A stretch of 40,842 bases of DNA from an uncultured Pseudomonadota bacterium. GTDB taxonomy: Bacteria > Myxococcota_A > UBA796 > SXON01. Below, piece after piece: positions 8,007 to 16,026 of this stretch. The translations under genes were made by a program, and so were the position numbers. The first letter of the stretch is position 1. Every line of letters starts with the position of its first letter. A model generated the notes under the pieces. That model was not told the origin of the DNA, ran no database searches, and saw only the letters and a list, made by a program, of their open reading frames with translations. The stretch is from positions 1 through 40,842 of the forward strand of contig CAJBVW010000068.1 of NCBI GenBank assembly GCA_903959175.1, read 5' to 3'.

Positions 8007-9509
8007 ATGAGCCACGTACCCTTCCAGGAGCGCGGGGATGTCGCGGTCGAGGCCGACTACGTCGTCGTCGGCACCGGCGCGGGCGGCGCGGCCGCCGCGG
8101 TGACGCTGGCCCGCTCGGGCGCGAGCGTGCTGATGGTCGAGGCCGGCCCCTGGCGCGACCCGCACGACTACGCGTGGAGCACCTACGGCGCCATGCGCGA
8201 CATGATGGACGACTGGGGCGCCACGATCACGATGGGGCGGGCGCTCTGGCCGGTCGTGCAGGCGCGGCTGGTCGGCGGCACCACCGTCATCAACTCCGCG
8301 ATCTGCGTGCGCACCCCCGAGGACATCTTCGGCGAGTGGGCGCGCAACCACGGCATCACCGGCATCCAGGAGCGCGTGTGGCGCTTCCAGGATCAGCTCG
8401 AGGACGAGCTCTGCGTCGCCGAGACCGCCCCGGCCGCGATGGGCCGCTCCAACGAGCTCGCGCTCAAAGCGGACGCCGCCGGTAACTTCGGCGGGCACGT
8501 CATCAAACGCTACGCGAAGGGGTGCATCGGCTCGGGCCAGTGCCTCCAGGGCTGCCGCGAGATGAAGAAGCAGAGCACGAACCTCAACTACGTGCCCGAG
8601 GTCCTGCGGCGCGGCGGCCAGATCCTCTCGTCCGCGCCGGCGGAGCGCATCCTCTTCGAGGGCAGGCGCGCGGTCGGCGTCACCGGCCGCTTCGTCCACC
8701 CGCAGACGCGCGCCAAGGGCGCGAAGTTCACCGCCCGTGCCCGCAAGGGCGTGTTCGTCGCGGCCTCGGTCACGCACAGCCCCGTGCTCCTACGGCGCTC
8801 GGGCCTCACCCACGCGGCCGTCGGCGCCGGCTTCCGCGCGCATCCCGGCACCGGCGTGTTCGGCATCTACGACGAGCCGGTCGACCAGAACTTCGGCGTC
8901 ACCCAGGGCTGGGCCTCCACGAAGTACCGTGAGGACGCCGGGCTCAAGCTCGAGACCCTCTCCATCCCCATGGAGATGGCCATCTCGCGGCTCGCGGGCG
9001 GCGGGCGCGCGTTCATGGAGCGCGTGGTCGGCTACCGCCACATCGCGATGTGGGTGCACGCGCTGCGGGCCCGCAGCGTCGGCACCGTCGGCGCGGGCTG
9101 GGGCGGCAAGCCCGTGATCCGCTACAGCTTCGACGAGTACGACATGGCCCGCTTCCGCGCGGGCCTCGTGAAGATGTCGGAGATGCACTTCGCGGCCGGC
9201 GCGCGCGTCGTCATCCCGGGTGTGCACGGCATCCCCTACAGCCTCGGCCCCACCGAGCTGGACGTGCTCGCGAACGCCCCCCTCGACCCGAAGCGCTACG
9301 TCGCCATCCTCTCGCACCTGTTCGGCGGGTGCATGATGGGGACGGACCCGACGCGCTCGGTGTGCGACACGCGCGGGAAGGTGCACGGGCACGAGGGCCT
9401 CTACGTCGCGGACGCCTCCTTGATGCCGGACAACATCGGCGTGAACCCGCAGCACACGATCATGGCGCTCGCGATGATCGTGGCCGAGGGCGCGCTCGGC
9501 ATCGCCTGA
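8007..9509 (+). CDS. GMC-family FAD-dependent oxidoreductase
   Basis: The 500-residue flavoprotein has the Rossmann dinucleotide motif VVVGTGAGGAAAAVTLA at about residues 19-35, the acidic end of the second strand (MVEAG), the substrate-loop GGTTVINSAICVRTP and the C-terminal GMC signature with catalytic His-Asn area (NIGVNPQHTIMALAM). These proteins oxidise alcohols, sterols or sugars with FAD. A Cys-rich insert at about residues 172-182 (GCIGSGQCLQGC) resembles the CxGCGRCxxGC insert of long-chain alcohol oxidase-like GMC proteins, but one of the usual Cys positions is Ser. There is no signal peptide. ATG 8007 is preceded by AGGAG at 7991-7995. It is paired with the small membrane protein upstream. 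The substrate cannot be told from sequence. Confidence 0.9.
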   Translation: MSHVPFQERGDVAVEADYVVVGTGAGGAAAAVTLARSGASVLMVEAGPWRDPHDYAWSTYGAMRDMMDDWGATITMGRALWPVVQARLVGGTTVINSAICVRTPEDIFGEWARNHGITGIQERVWRFQDQLEDELCVAETAPAAMGRSNELALKADAAGNFGGHVIKRYAKGCIGSGQCLQGCREMKKQSTNLNYVPEVLRRGGQILSSAPAERILFEGRRAVGVTGRFVHPQTRAKGAKFTARARKGVFVAASVTHSPVLLRRSGLTHAAVGAGFRAHPGTGVFGIYDEPVDQNFGVTQGWASTKYREDAGLKLETLSIPMEMAISRLAGGGRAFMERVVGYRHIAMWVHALRARSVGTVGAGWGGKPVIRYSFDEYDMARFRAGLVKMSEMHFAAGARVVIPGVHGIPYSLGPTELDVLANAPLDPKRYVAILSHLFGGCMMGTDPTRSVCDTRGKVHGHEGLYVADASLMPDNIGVNPQHTIMALAMIVAEGALGIA

Positions 9510-9547
9510 TACACCGGCGGTGTATCGGTAGATGTATCAGATGTGTC
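9506..9547. promoter_or_regulatory. Overlapping hairpins between convergent genes
   Basis: Just past the GMC stop codon, GATACACC (9508-9515) pairs perfectly with GGTGTATC (9519-9526) across a three-base loop. The overlapping 5' arm CTGATACA (9506-9513) also pairs perfectly with TGTATCAG (9533-9540). The two structures are mutually exclusive because they share the 5' arm. There is no T run, so this is not a standard intrinsic terminator, but it sits where a bidirectional terminator or 3'-end stabiliser between convergent genes would be. The stretch is AT-rich for this genome. Confidence 0.45.
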
Positions 9548-9941
9548 AGCGCCGCCGCTTGCTCCCGTCGCTCGGGCGGTCGCGGCCGGAGTCGGCGTAC
9601 ATGTCGCCCTGCCAGTCGTGCTCCTCCTGGCCGCGCCGCCCCTGGCGGTCCACGTCGGCGATCATGTTGACGTCGTCGCGCTCGTCGAAGGCCACGCGGT
9701 CGGCGACGACCTCCTCGGGGGCCTCGCGGTCGCGGTCGTCCTCGGAGCGATCGTCGGTGCGCTCCTGATCGAGCAGGATCTCCTCCTGCGTCTGGTACGG
9801 AACGTCGCCGGTGACGTACTGGTAGCCGTCCAGCCCCTCGTCGTCCGCGTGCGAGCCGGCCTCGACGGGGCTCTCCCCGATGTCCTGGTCTCCGTACCGA
9901 CGGGGCGGCCCGCTGCCGCGCGGTGTCCTCTTCGTGGCCAT
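9546..9941 (-). CDS. Highly charged small protein, no recognised family
   Basis: The start is ATG 9941 with a strong Shine-Dalgarno (GGGAGGTGGGG directly upstream), which rules out the longer in-frame version from 10040. The 131-residue product opens basic (MATKRTPRGSGPPRR) and then becomes very acidic and polar (for example DQERTDDRSEDDRDREAPEE), with almost no hydrophobic core until the basic C-terminus (DRPSDGSKRRR). It is probably intrinsically disordered. No motif or family was recognised. It lies downstream of coaE on the same strand with a gap of 91 bp and ends in the hairpin region that also closes the GMC gene. The good ribosome binding site supports it as a real gene. Confidence 0.7.
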   Translation of the reverse strand: MATKRTPRGSGPPRRYGDQDIGESPVEAGSHADDEGLDGYQYVTGDVPYQTQEEILLDQERTDDRSEDDRDREAPEEVVADRVAFDERDDVNMIADVDRQGRRGQEEHDWQGDMYADSGRDRPSDGSKRRR

Positions 9942-10032
9942 GTGCCCCCACCTCCCCTCGGTCCCTACCCACGGCTGGGGCGCCATCAAGCCCGGGCGCC
10001 GGGGGACAGGGGCCGCGGTGGCGACGCGTAGA

Positions 10033-10626
10033 TCAGGCATCGGCCAGGATCTTCCTCCACGCTTCGTCTACCACGGCGGCCAACACATCTGGCGATGTAT
10101 CATTGTGTATCACCACGTCCGCCACGGCCTCCTTGGAGGAGAGCGGCACCTGGGTGGCGAGCCAGCGCTCGACCGTCGCCGCGTCGTAGCCCTCGCGGGC
10201 GGCGAGGCGGGCGCGCTGCACGGCGGGGGAGCAGGACACGACCAGGAGCTTGTCGTAGCGGCGATAGCTGCCCGTCTCGACCATGAGCGCGGCTTCGACC
10301 GCGGCGACCGGCGCGCCCTCGGCGGCGCGGGCGGCGAGCCAGGCCTCCATGCGCTCCCAGATGCGGGGGTGGGTGAAGCCCTCGAGCGTGCGCCGCGCGC
10401 CCGGATCGGCGACGACGACCGCGCCGAGCGCCTTGCGGTCGAGCCGGCCGTCCACCACGACACCGGGCCAGGCGGCGGCGATCTCGGCGAGCGCGGGCTC
10501 TCCCGGCGCGACCACGTCGCGGGCCACCTGGTCGAGGTCGAGCACGGGCACGCCGCGGGCGCGCAGGAGGTCCGCCACGGTGCTCTTGCCGCACGCGATC
10601 CCGCCCGTGAGGCCCACGGTGCGCAT
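10033..10626 (-). CDS. coaE: Dephospho-CoA kinase
   Basis: This 197-residue enzyme phosphorylates dephospho-CoA, the last step of coenzyme A synthesis, in the cytosol. The N-terminus MRTVGLTGGIACGKSTVADLL holds the P-loop (GGIACGKST), followed by VLDLDQVARDVVAPG, the CoaE Asp signature. The later FTHPRIWERM and VETGSYRRYDKLLVVSCSP are also typical of CoaE. The length is normal for the family. The start ATG at 10626 overlaps the stop of the upstream gene (TGATG), so it is translationally coupled to the exported HEAT-like protein. The 3' end of the gene contains a doublet of the hexamer TGTATC (10096-10111) that recurs nearby. Confidence 0.95.
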   Translation of the reverse strand: MRTVGLTGGIACGKSTVADLLRARGVPVLDLDQVARDVVAPGEPALAEIAAAWPGVVVDGRLDRKALGAVVVADPGARRTLEGFTHPRIWERMEAWLAARAAEGAPVAAVEAALMVETGSYRRYDKLLVVSCSPAVQRARLAAREGYDAATVERWLATQVPLSSKEAVADVVIHNDTSPDVLAAVVDEAWRKILADA

Positions 10627-11114
10627 CAGGACCCGAGCTCTGCGATGGCGCTCTCGAGGTGCTTCCGGACCCACTTGCGCTTCTCGACCGAGAGCACGGT
10701 CTGGAGCTCCGGGAGCGCCTCCTTCGTGCCGAGCATGCGCAGGATGTCGGCGCACGGCGCCACGCTGTTCAGCTTTTGGAGGCCGCGGCGGCAGCCCAAC
10801 GGCAGGCGGGTCTCGAGCTCGAGGAGGGTGGCGCGGGCGTCGAGCGAGGCGAGGCTGCCCTCCCGGGCGGTGGCTTCGGTGCGGAGGGCGCGGGAGAGCT
10901 CGCCGCGGAGCACGCGGGCGGCGTAGAGGCGGTCCGGGTCGGAGTCGCTCTCGAGGTCCGCGAAGTAGTCGCTGAGCGTCTTGTGGCTCTGCGTGGAGAG
11001 CTCGGACTGCTCGTCGATCGCGTGGGCCGGGGGGGCGAGGGCCGCGGCGGCCGAGAGGGCGAGGACGGCGGCGGCGAGGCGCGCCGGGAGGGTCGAGCGG
11101 CGGGGAGGGGACAT
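10626..11114 (-). CDS. Exported HEAT-like protein
   Basis: The start is ATG 11114 (MSPPRRSTLPARLAAAVLAL); a longer frame from 11276 has no supporting site. The first 34 residues are a Sec signal peptide with a basic n-region, an Ala/Leu core and an AHA cleavage site. The mature 128 residues are helical: RLYAARVLRGELSRALR, ATLLELETRLPLGCRRGL, ILRMLGTKEALPELQTVL and KRKWVRKHLESAIAELG resemble degenerate HEAT repeats. Two Cys residues about 16 apart (GCRRGL and APCADIL) could form a disulfide in the periplasm. It is coupled to coaE by a one-base overlap, although the functional link to CoA synthesis is not obvious. It is divergent from a lipoprotein gene starting at 11271. Confidence 0.8.
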   Translation of the reverse strand: MSPPRRSTLPARLAAAVLALSAAAALAPPAHAIDEQSELSTQSHKTLSDYFADLESDSDPDRLYAARVLRGELSRALRTEATAREGSLASLDARATLLELETRLPLGCRRGLQKLNSVAPCADILRMLGTKEALPELQTVLSVEKRKWVRKHLESAIAELGS

Positions 11115-11270
11115 GTGCCTCGGCTCTATCCCACGGTGTGCCGGCGAGGGGGCCCGCGTCGGGCGCCTGCCGACCCGGTGGATGGAAAGTCCGGACTGCG
11201 GAGCTTCCCCGTGCCGATACTTCGGCCGACGGCGCCGTCCTTTCCGGTCTGGCGCCCCACGGAGGAGAGT

Positions 11271-11849
11271 GTGCACACGGCAGTCAGAAGAGCGCTCGCA
11301 GGGTTGATGTTCGGCCTCGTGCTCGCGGGGTGCGCCAAGTCCGGCGAGGCGGTGAAGTCACCGGTGGAGAAGGAGCAGGCCTCGGCGCGGCGGGAGGTGC
11401 GCCGGGCGGTGGATCGGCTCCGCGACGACGTGGCCCAGATGGAGCGGTCGCCGGCGCTCGACCAGCGGGACCTCGTGGTGGCGCTCCGCCACGCGGCCGA
11501 CGCCCTCGCCGCGCTGCCCGAGCGCGACGCGCTGGACCCGCGGATCCTCAACATCGAGGACTACGCGGATCGGATCGCGCAGTCGGCGCCGAGCGCGAAG
11601 CAGCAGTCCTCGTGGGCGCGCAGCGGGCTCCTCGAGGGCGCCGCCACCCTCGAGCAGGTCGCGCGGTCCCGCGGTCGCACCGACATGGAGCCGTGGCTGC
11701 GCGCCATCCGCGCGCGCGCCGAGACCATCGATCCCGGCAAGTCGATCGTCGAGCAGCGTCAGCAGCTCGTGGCCGGCTTCGACGAGCTGGCCGAGGCCAC
11801 CGCGTACCTTGGCGCGCAGAAGCCGCCCGAGAGCGCCCCTCAGGGCTGA
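11271..11849 (+). CDS. Helical lipoprotein of unknown function
   Basis: The start is GTG 11271, preceded by GGAGGAG at 11261-11267 at good spacing; an internal ATG lies at 11307. The signal peptide VHTAVRRALAGLMFGLVLAGC ends in lipobox LAGC, giving lipidated Cys21. The remaining 170 residues are polar and helical (EKEQASARREVRRAVDRLRD, LVVALRHAADALAALPE, WLRAIRARAETIDPG), suggesting a helical bundle or coiled coil. No enzyme motif is seen and no family was recognised. The 3' end overlaps the convergent PHP-domain gene by 10 bp. The 156-bp gap to the divergent HEAT-like gene probably holds the promoters of both, but no confident promoter boxes were found. Confidence 0.82.
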   Translation: MHTAVRRALAGLMFGLVLAGCAKSGEAVKSPVEKEQASARREVRRAVDRLRDDVAQMERSPALDQRDLVVALRHAADALAALPERDALDPRILNIEDYADRIAQSAPSAKQQSSWARSGLLEGAATLEQVARSRGRTDMEPWLRAIRARAETIDPGKSIVEQRQQLVAGFDELAEATAYLGAQKPPESAPQG

Positions 11850-13426
11850 TGTCGTACCCCGGCCCGGAGCTTGGCGTGATCCTCGCGCACCGCTCGCGGG
11901 CCGTGGGCATCGGCCCTCCGCGCGACAGGAAGCCGTCTGCGGCGAGAGAGGAGCGCGACGCACGCCACGAGCGCACCCGACCCACCACCGGATCGGCAGC
12001 CGCACGCAGGCAGATCCGCGGCCTCTGGCGCGGCGGCCACCCAGACGTAGCTGGTGAGCACCTGCGGTACATCGTCGTCGCCGAGGGCCTCGACCCGGTA
12101 GCGGTCGCTCCCAGAGGCCGGAGGGGAAACGTCGAGGGAGAGGACGAATGGATCCGCGTCCACACGCGCGCGCTCCATCGCCACGCCGTTCCGGACGAAG
12201 CGGATGGCGCTCCCGAGGCCGCCGGTGACCGTCGCGTCGAGCGTCACGGTCGCCGCGGTGACCGTGTCCCCGTCTCGTGCGGGCGTGGTGTCCAGGATGA
12301 TCATCGGGTCTTCGGGACCGTTCAGCTTCACGACCGTCCGGCTCGAACGGACGCCCTCGCGCAGCGCGTCGACCGAGAGGTCGTCCGCCCAGACGAGGGT
12401 GGTCGGGCTGCCGATCGGGGAGTCGAGCGGCCCCTCGCCCGTGCCACCACGGTGATCGTCGCTCCCGCCCAGCGCGGCGAGGTGGTGCCCCTGGTCCAGG
12501 AGCCCTTCCCAGAAGGCGACGGCGTCCGCGTGGAAGAGCGCGCCCGTCACGCCGTAGGCGCCGGTCTGCACCTCGACGCCGTGGAGCAGCCCCACCGGCG
12601 GGATGGCGGCGGTCCACGCGCAGCCGATGCAGAGGTCGCCGAGGTCGAGGACGGGGTGGTTGATGGAGAACAGGGCGTCCTGCGCGGCGAAGGCCTCCGC
12701 CGCGGCCTCGACGGTGACCCCGTCGTAACCGAGGGTGTGTGGCACATGGGACGACGCGCCGAAACCGGTGGCGTGGCCGGCGTAGGTGGTGAACTCGACG
12801 CCGGGCACGTAGAGCAGGGCCGGGTGTGCTGCCTGGACGGCCCCGAGGCGGTCGACGTGCGATACCGTGTTGTGGTCGGTCACGACGACGAAGTCGAGCC
12901 CGCGGCCCTCCGCGAAGGCCCCGATCGTGTCCAATGTCGCGGAGGCGTCGCCGCTGTCTTCCGAGTGAACGTGGAAGTCGCCCGCGTACCAGCCTGGGGC
13001 GTTCACGAGGGGCGCCGCGTCGGTGTAGGGGGCCCGGTCGGCGGCCTGCGCGAGCGTGGGTTTCGTGTGGAACGACACCTCCACGCGGTAGCCCGGGGCC
13101 TCGGATCGAAGCTGCGCCTCGCCCACGAGCACGCGCCACGTTCCCGCCGGCAGGGGGCCCGGGAGGTAGCTCCGCGACGCGGCCTCCTCGCCGACCACGG
13201 CGGGCTCACTGTTTCCTCCGCCCCATCCCCGGAAGCCTGCGACGTCGAGGAGCCCGAAGTCGAGCACGTCGCGATCGTCCGTTGCACGGTGCGCGACCTC
13301 GATCTCGACGGTCCCCACCGGCACTTCGACGTCCAGGACGAAGTAGTCCACCCCATCGTCCGCGGGCACGAGGCCCTCCAGCACGAGATCCTGTGCAGAC
13401 GCGGAGAGTGCGAGGAAGGCGAACAT
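11840..13426 (-). CDS. Exported PHP-domain (CehA/McbA-like) phosphoesterase with MYXO-CTERM-like tail
   Basis: The protein has 528 residues from ATG 13426. An in-frame GTG at 13444 would add VRYHRR and give a better basic n-region for the signal peptide ending ASA. Residues 14-125 look like a beta-sandwich. The PHP metal site follows: HVH (152-154), VTDHN (182-186), Glu211, His218, NHP (256-258) and SDDH (322-325). This matches the CehA/McbA branch of metal-dependent phosphoesterases and hydrolases; the substrate is unknown. The C-terminus has a MYXO-CTERM-like tag: ACGCRSGGGSGAL, a hydrophobic stretch VACVALLS and RRRR at 495-498. A further 30 residues follow the arginines, which is unusual. 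It lies 46 bp downstream of the glycosyltransferase cluster on the same strand and may be its last gene. Confidence 0.88.
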   Translation of the reverse strand: MFAFLALSASAQDLVLEGLVPADDGVDYFVLDVEVPVGTVEIEVAHRATDDRDVLDFGLLDVAGFRGWGGGNSEPAVVGEEAASRSYLPGPLPAGTWRVLVGEAQLRSEAPGYRVEVSFHTKPTLAQAADRAPYTDAAPLVNAPGWYAGDFHVHSEDSGDASATLDTIGAFAEGRGLDFVVVTDHNTVSHVDRLGAVQAAHPALLYVPGVEFTTYAGHATGFGASSHVPHTLGYDGVTVEAAAEAFAAQDALFSINHPVLDLGDLCIGCAWTAAIPPVGLLHGVEVQTGAYGVTGALFHADAVAFWEGLLDQGHHLAALGGSDDHRGGTGEGPLDSPIGSPTTLVWADDLSVDALREGVRSSRTVVKLNGPEDPMIILDTTPARDGDTVTAATVTLDATVTGGLGSAIRFVRNGVAMERARVDADPFVLSLDVSPPASGSDRYRVEALGDDDVPQVLTSYVWVAAAPEAADLPACGCRSGGGSGALVACVALLSRRRRLPVARRADAHGPRAVREDHAKLRAGVRHQP

Positions 13427-13472
13427 GCGGCGATGGTACCGCACCTGGGTGACGATCCGAACCCGGCTCGCC

Positions 13473-15064
13473 TCACCCCTCGCAAGCGGCGAGTGCGCTC
13501 GGGGTCCAGGCCGCCCTCGGGTGCGATCGATACACCCGTCCCCCATCCGTCCCGACGTACACGAGCTCCGAGGAGCCGAGGATCACCTTGGCGAAGGAGC
13601 CGGCGAACGCCCACTCGGCGCCGAGTCGCTCGGCGTCCGCGACCATCCACGCCCCGGGGTGCGCGTCGAGGATTGCGCAGAGCGCGCGCGTCGACGCGAC
13701 GGCCGGGACGCCGGCCCAGTAGTCCACGCGGGCGTCGTCGGGGCCTGGGCGCGTGTAGCGGAGGGCGCGCTCGCCCCCCTCGGGGCCGGCGAGGAAGCGC
13801 ACGTCCGCGAGAGGCACCGGCGCGAGCCACGCCACCGCGGTCATCGCGGAGAGGACGGGCTCGCCGGTCTGCTGGCGCGCCGCGACCCAGGTGAGCGCGG
13901 CCTGGTAGCTGGGATCGACCTCGGGTCGTGCAAACCGGGCATAGAGTCCGTCGAAGAGATGCGCGGAGACGATGACGAGGGCGCTGAGCGCCAGGGTGCG
14001 GGCCGCGATGCGCTCAGCGGCCGGAACGCGGACGCGGAGGAGCTCCTCGAGGGCCTGCCCCGCGAGCAACCAGGTGAGCGGCTGGACGTGCAGGAGGTAG
14101 CGAGGCTGGGCATCCGAAGTGAAACAGCTCACGACGACGACGGGGAAGGTGTAGAGCGCGAGGGTCACGAGGGTGCCGAACCGGGAGGGGTGCGGGGCGA
14201 GCACGCGCCGCGCGACGAGCACACCCGCCGCGGCCCCGAGGAGGGGCGGCAGGAGCTCCCGAGTTGCGCTCCGGGGGAACAACCACCGCCACGCGTCGAG
14301 CTGGGGGGACAGGAGCCGCCGCAGGTCGAGGAGATGGTCGCCGATGAAGGACGGGCCGGTCGCGGCGCCCTTGGTCGTGACGGAAAATGCCATGTTCATG
14401 GCTAGAAAAACAGCGAAGGGCACGGCGATCGAGAGCAGCGCGACCATCGGGGCGCGCGCGCGCGGGCCGCCCCGGGCCCAGGTGAGGAGGACCATCGGCG
14501 GCACGAGGAGGAGCACGCCGATGTGCGTGAAGACACCGAACGCGAGCGTTGTCGCCAACGCGGCGGACCACCGCCAGCCGGAGCGGTCGAGGGCGCGGAG
14601 CCAGAGGAGGATGGCGCCGACGGATACGAGCTGGAGGAGCGCGTAGGGGCGCACATGGGCGCTCCACTCGATCGAGGCGGGGTCGAGGGCGAGGGCGAAG
14701 CCGGCGAAGAGCGCGGTGCGCCGGTGCGCGCCGAGGCGAGGGCGAGGGCGTGAAGGACCGGGACCGCGAGCGCGCCCGCGAGCGCACTCGGGAGCCGGAG
14801 CGGAAACAGCGCGAGCGGATCGGGCGACCACGACAGGAGCGGTTGGAGCAGCACGCTCAGGGTCGCGCCTTGGAGGAAGAGCACACCGGACGGGAGCAGG
14901 GGGACGCCGTCGCGCGCCACAATCCGCGCCGCAAGCACGCTCTCAGCCTCATCAACGTGGGGACCGAGCACATACGCCGCCAGGACGCGCAGGACGAGCG
15001 CAAGGAGAAAGAGTGCCCCGACGATCGCCGCGTCGTCGCGAGCGTTGTTGTGATCGGTGTTCAT
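13473..15064 (-). pseudogene. GT-C membrane glycosyltransferase, frameshifted
   Basis: Two pieces of one polytopic membrane protein lie in different frames. The first starts at ATG 15064 (MNTDHNNARDDAAIVGALFL) and holds the GT-C acidic motif HVDEAES (Asp38-Glu39) in the first extracytoplasmic loop; it is coherent for about 109 codons to around 14737. The second continues as LGAHRRTALFAGFALAL, EWSAHVRPYALLQL and about ten membrane helices with SDAQPRYLLHVQPL, ending at 13473. The break falls in a short tandem repeat read on the minus strand as CCCTCG-CCCTCG-CCTCGG; one extra C in the third unit would restore a single frame of about 530 residues. GT-C enzymes use polyprenyl-phosphate sugars at the outer face of the membrane. 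ATG 15064 overlaps the stop of the upstream gene. Whether the shift is real or a sequence error cannot be told. Confidence 0.82.
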
Positions 15065-16026
15065 GCGGCGCCCTGGGTTCGGGCGACGCGCGCGCGTGCG
15101 AGCACCTCGCGCCGGAGCGCCAGGAGGCCGAACGCGGCGAGGAACCAGCTCGTCAGCGCCGTGTAGGCGAGCCCGGCCGCGACAACGGCCTCGGGTTGGC
15201 CGTAGCGTGCGAGGAGGGCGACCAGGGCCGCGTCGCGGGTGCCGATGCCACCCACGGTGACGGGCGCGATGCCCGCGAGGATGGCGATGGGCACGGCGCG
15301 CGCGAGGGCGAGCAGCGGCACCCGGCCGCCGACCGCCTCGAGGCAGAGCGCGAGCACCCCGACGTTGTTGAGCCACGACAGGAGGCTCGTCAGGACGAGG
15401 AGCGCGCCCAGGCCGGGCCGGGCGGAGAGGCGCCGCGCGGCCCGCCCCAACCGTTCGGCGAGCTCTGGCTTGAAGGGCACCCGGTGGCCGAGCGCCATGG
15501 CGACGACCGCGAGCACCGCGGCGCCACACGCGGCCGCGCCGAGCCAGGGGACGACCCCCGCGTCGCCGCTCGCGGATGCGAGGAGGGCGAGCAGCCCCAG
15601 CGTGAACACGTCGACGAGCCGCTCGAGGAGGACCGCGCCGAGGAGGAGCGACGTGCTGCCGGGGCCGTCCGCGAGGAGGCCTGCGCGCACGAAGTCGCCG
15701 CCGCGTCCCGGGAGCACCGCGTTCAGGGTGACGGCGGCGAGCACGGCCGACCAGCACCGCGAGAAGGGGACGGCGACATCGACGATACGGACCACGATCC
15801 AGAGCTTCCACCCGACGATCACGGGCGCGAGCAGCGTCGCGACCGCAGCCGCGAAGAGCCACGCCAGATCCGCCGACACGAGCGCGTTGAGCGCCGCCTT
15901 CATGTCGACGAAGCGGGCGAGCAGGACGAAGGTGAGCGTCAGGCCCACGAACGGGAGGATTCGCCTAGCCCACGCCCATGCCTGGCCCCGGGGCGCGCCT
16001 CCCGTCACAGCCGCGGCCGCGCGCAT
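15061..16026 (-). CDS. YbhN/AglD-type integral membrane protein (lysylphosphatidylglycerol synthetase transmembrane-like)
   Basis: The start is ATG 16026 (MRAAAAVTGGAPRGQAW), giving 321 residues with about eight membrane helices (for example ILPFVGLTLTFVLLARF, LAWLFAAAVATLLAPVIV, LLLGAVLLERLVDVFTLGL). The family signatures VTLNAVLPGRGGDFVRAGLL and the later GGIGTRDAALVALLARYG match the UPF0104/LPG_synthase_TM family. Its members are found beside glycosyltransferases and have been proposed as lipid-linked sugar transporters or flippases; that role is inference here. The 5' end overlaps the methyltransferase gene by 22 bp and the 3' end overlaps the GT-C start, so it is embedded in the envelope-glycan operon. 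Confidence 0.88.
   Translation of the reverse strand: MRAAAAVTGGAPRGQAWAWARRILPFVGLTLTFVLLARFVDMKAALNALVSADLAWLFAAAVATLLAPVIVGWKLWIVVRIVDVAVPFSRCWSAVLAAVTLNAVLPGRGGDFVRAGLLADGPGSTSLLLGAVLLERLVDVFTLGLLALLASASGDAGVVPWLGAAACGAAVLAVVAMALGHRVPFKPELAERLGRAARRLSARPGLGALLVLTSLLSWLNNVGVLALCLEAVGGRVPLLALARAVPIAILAGIAPVTVGGIGTRDAALVALLARYGQPEAVVAAGLAYTALTSWFLAAFGLLALRREVLARARVARTQGAA

Noticed and set aside
11138-13894. 918-codon plus-strand open frame
   Set aside because: It runs over the lipoprotein gene in another frame and antisense to the PHP-domain gene; the product is low-complexity and has no ribosome binding site.
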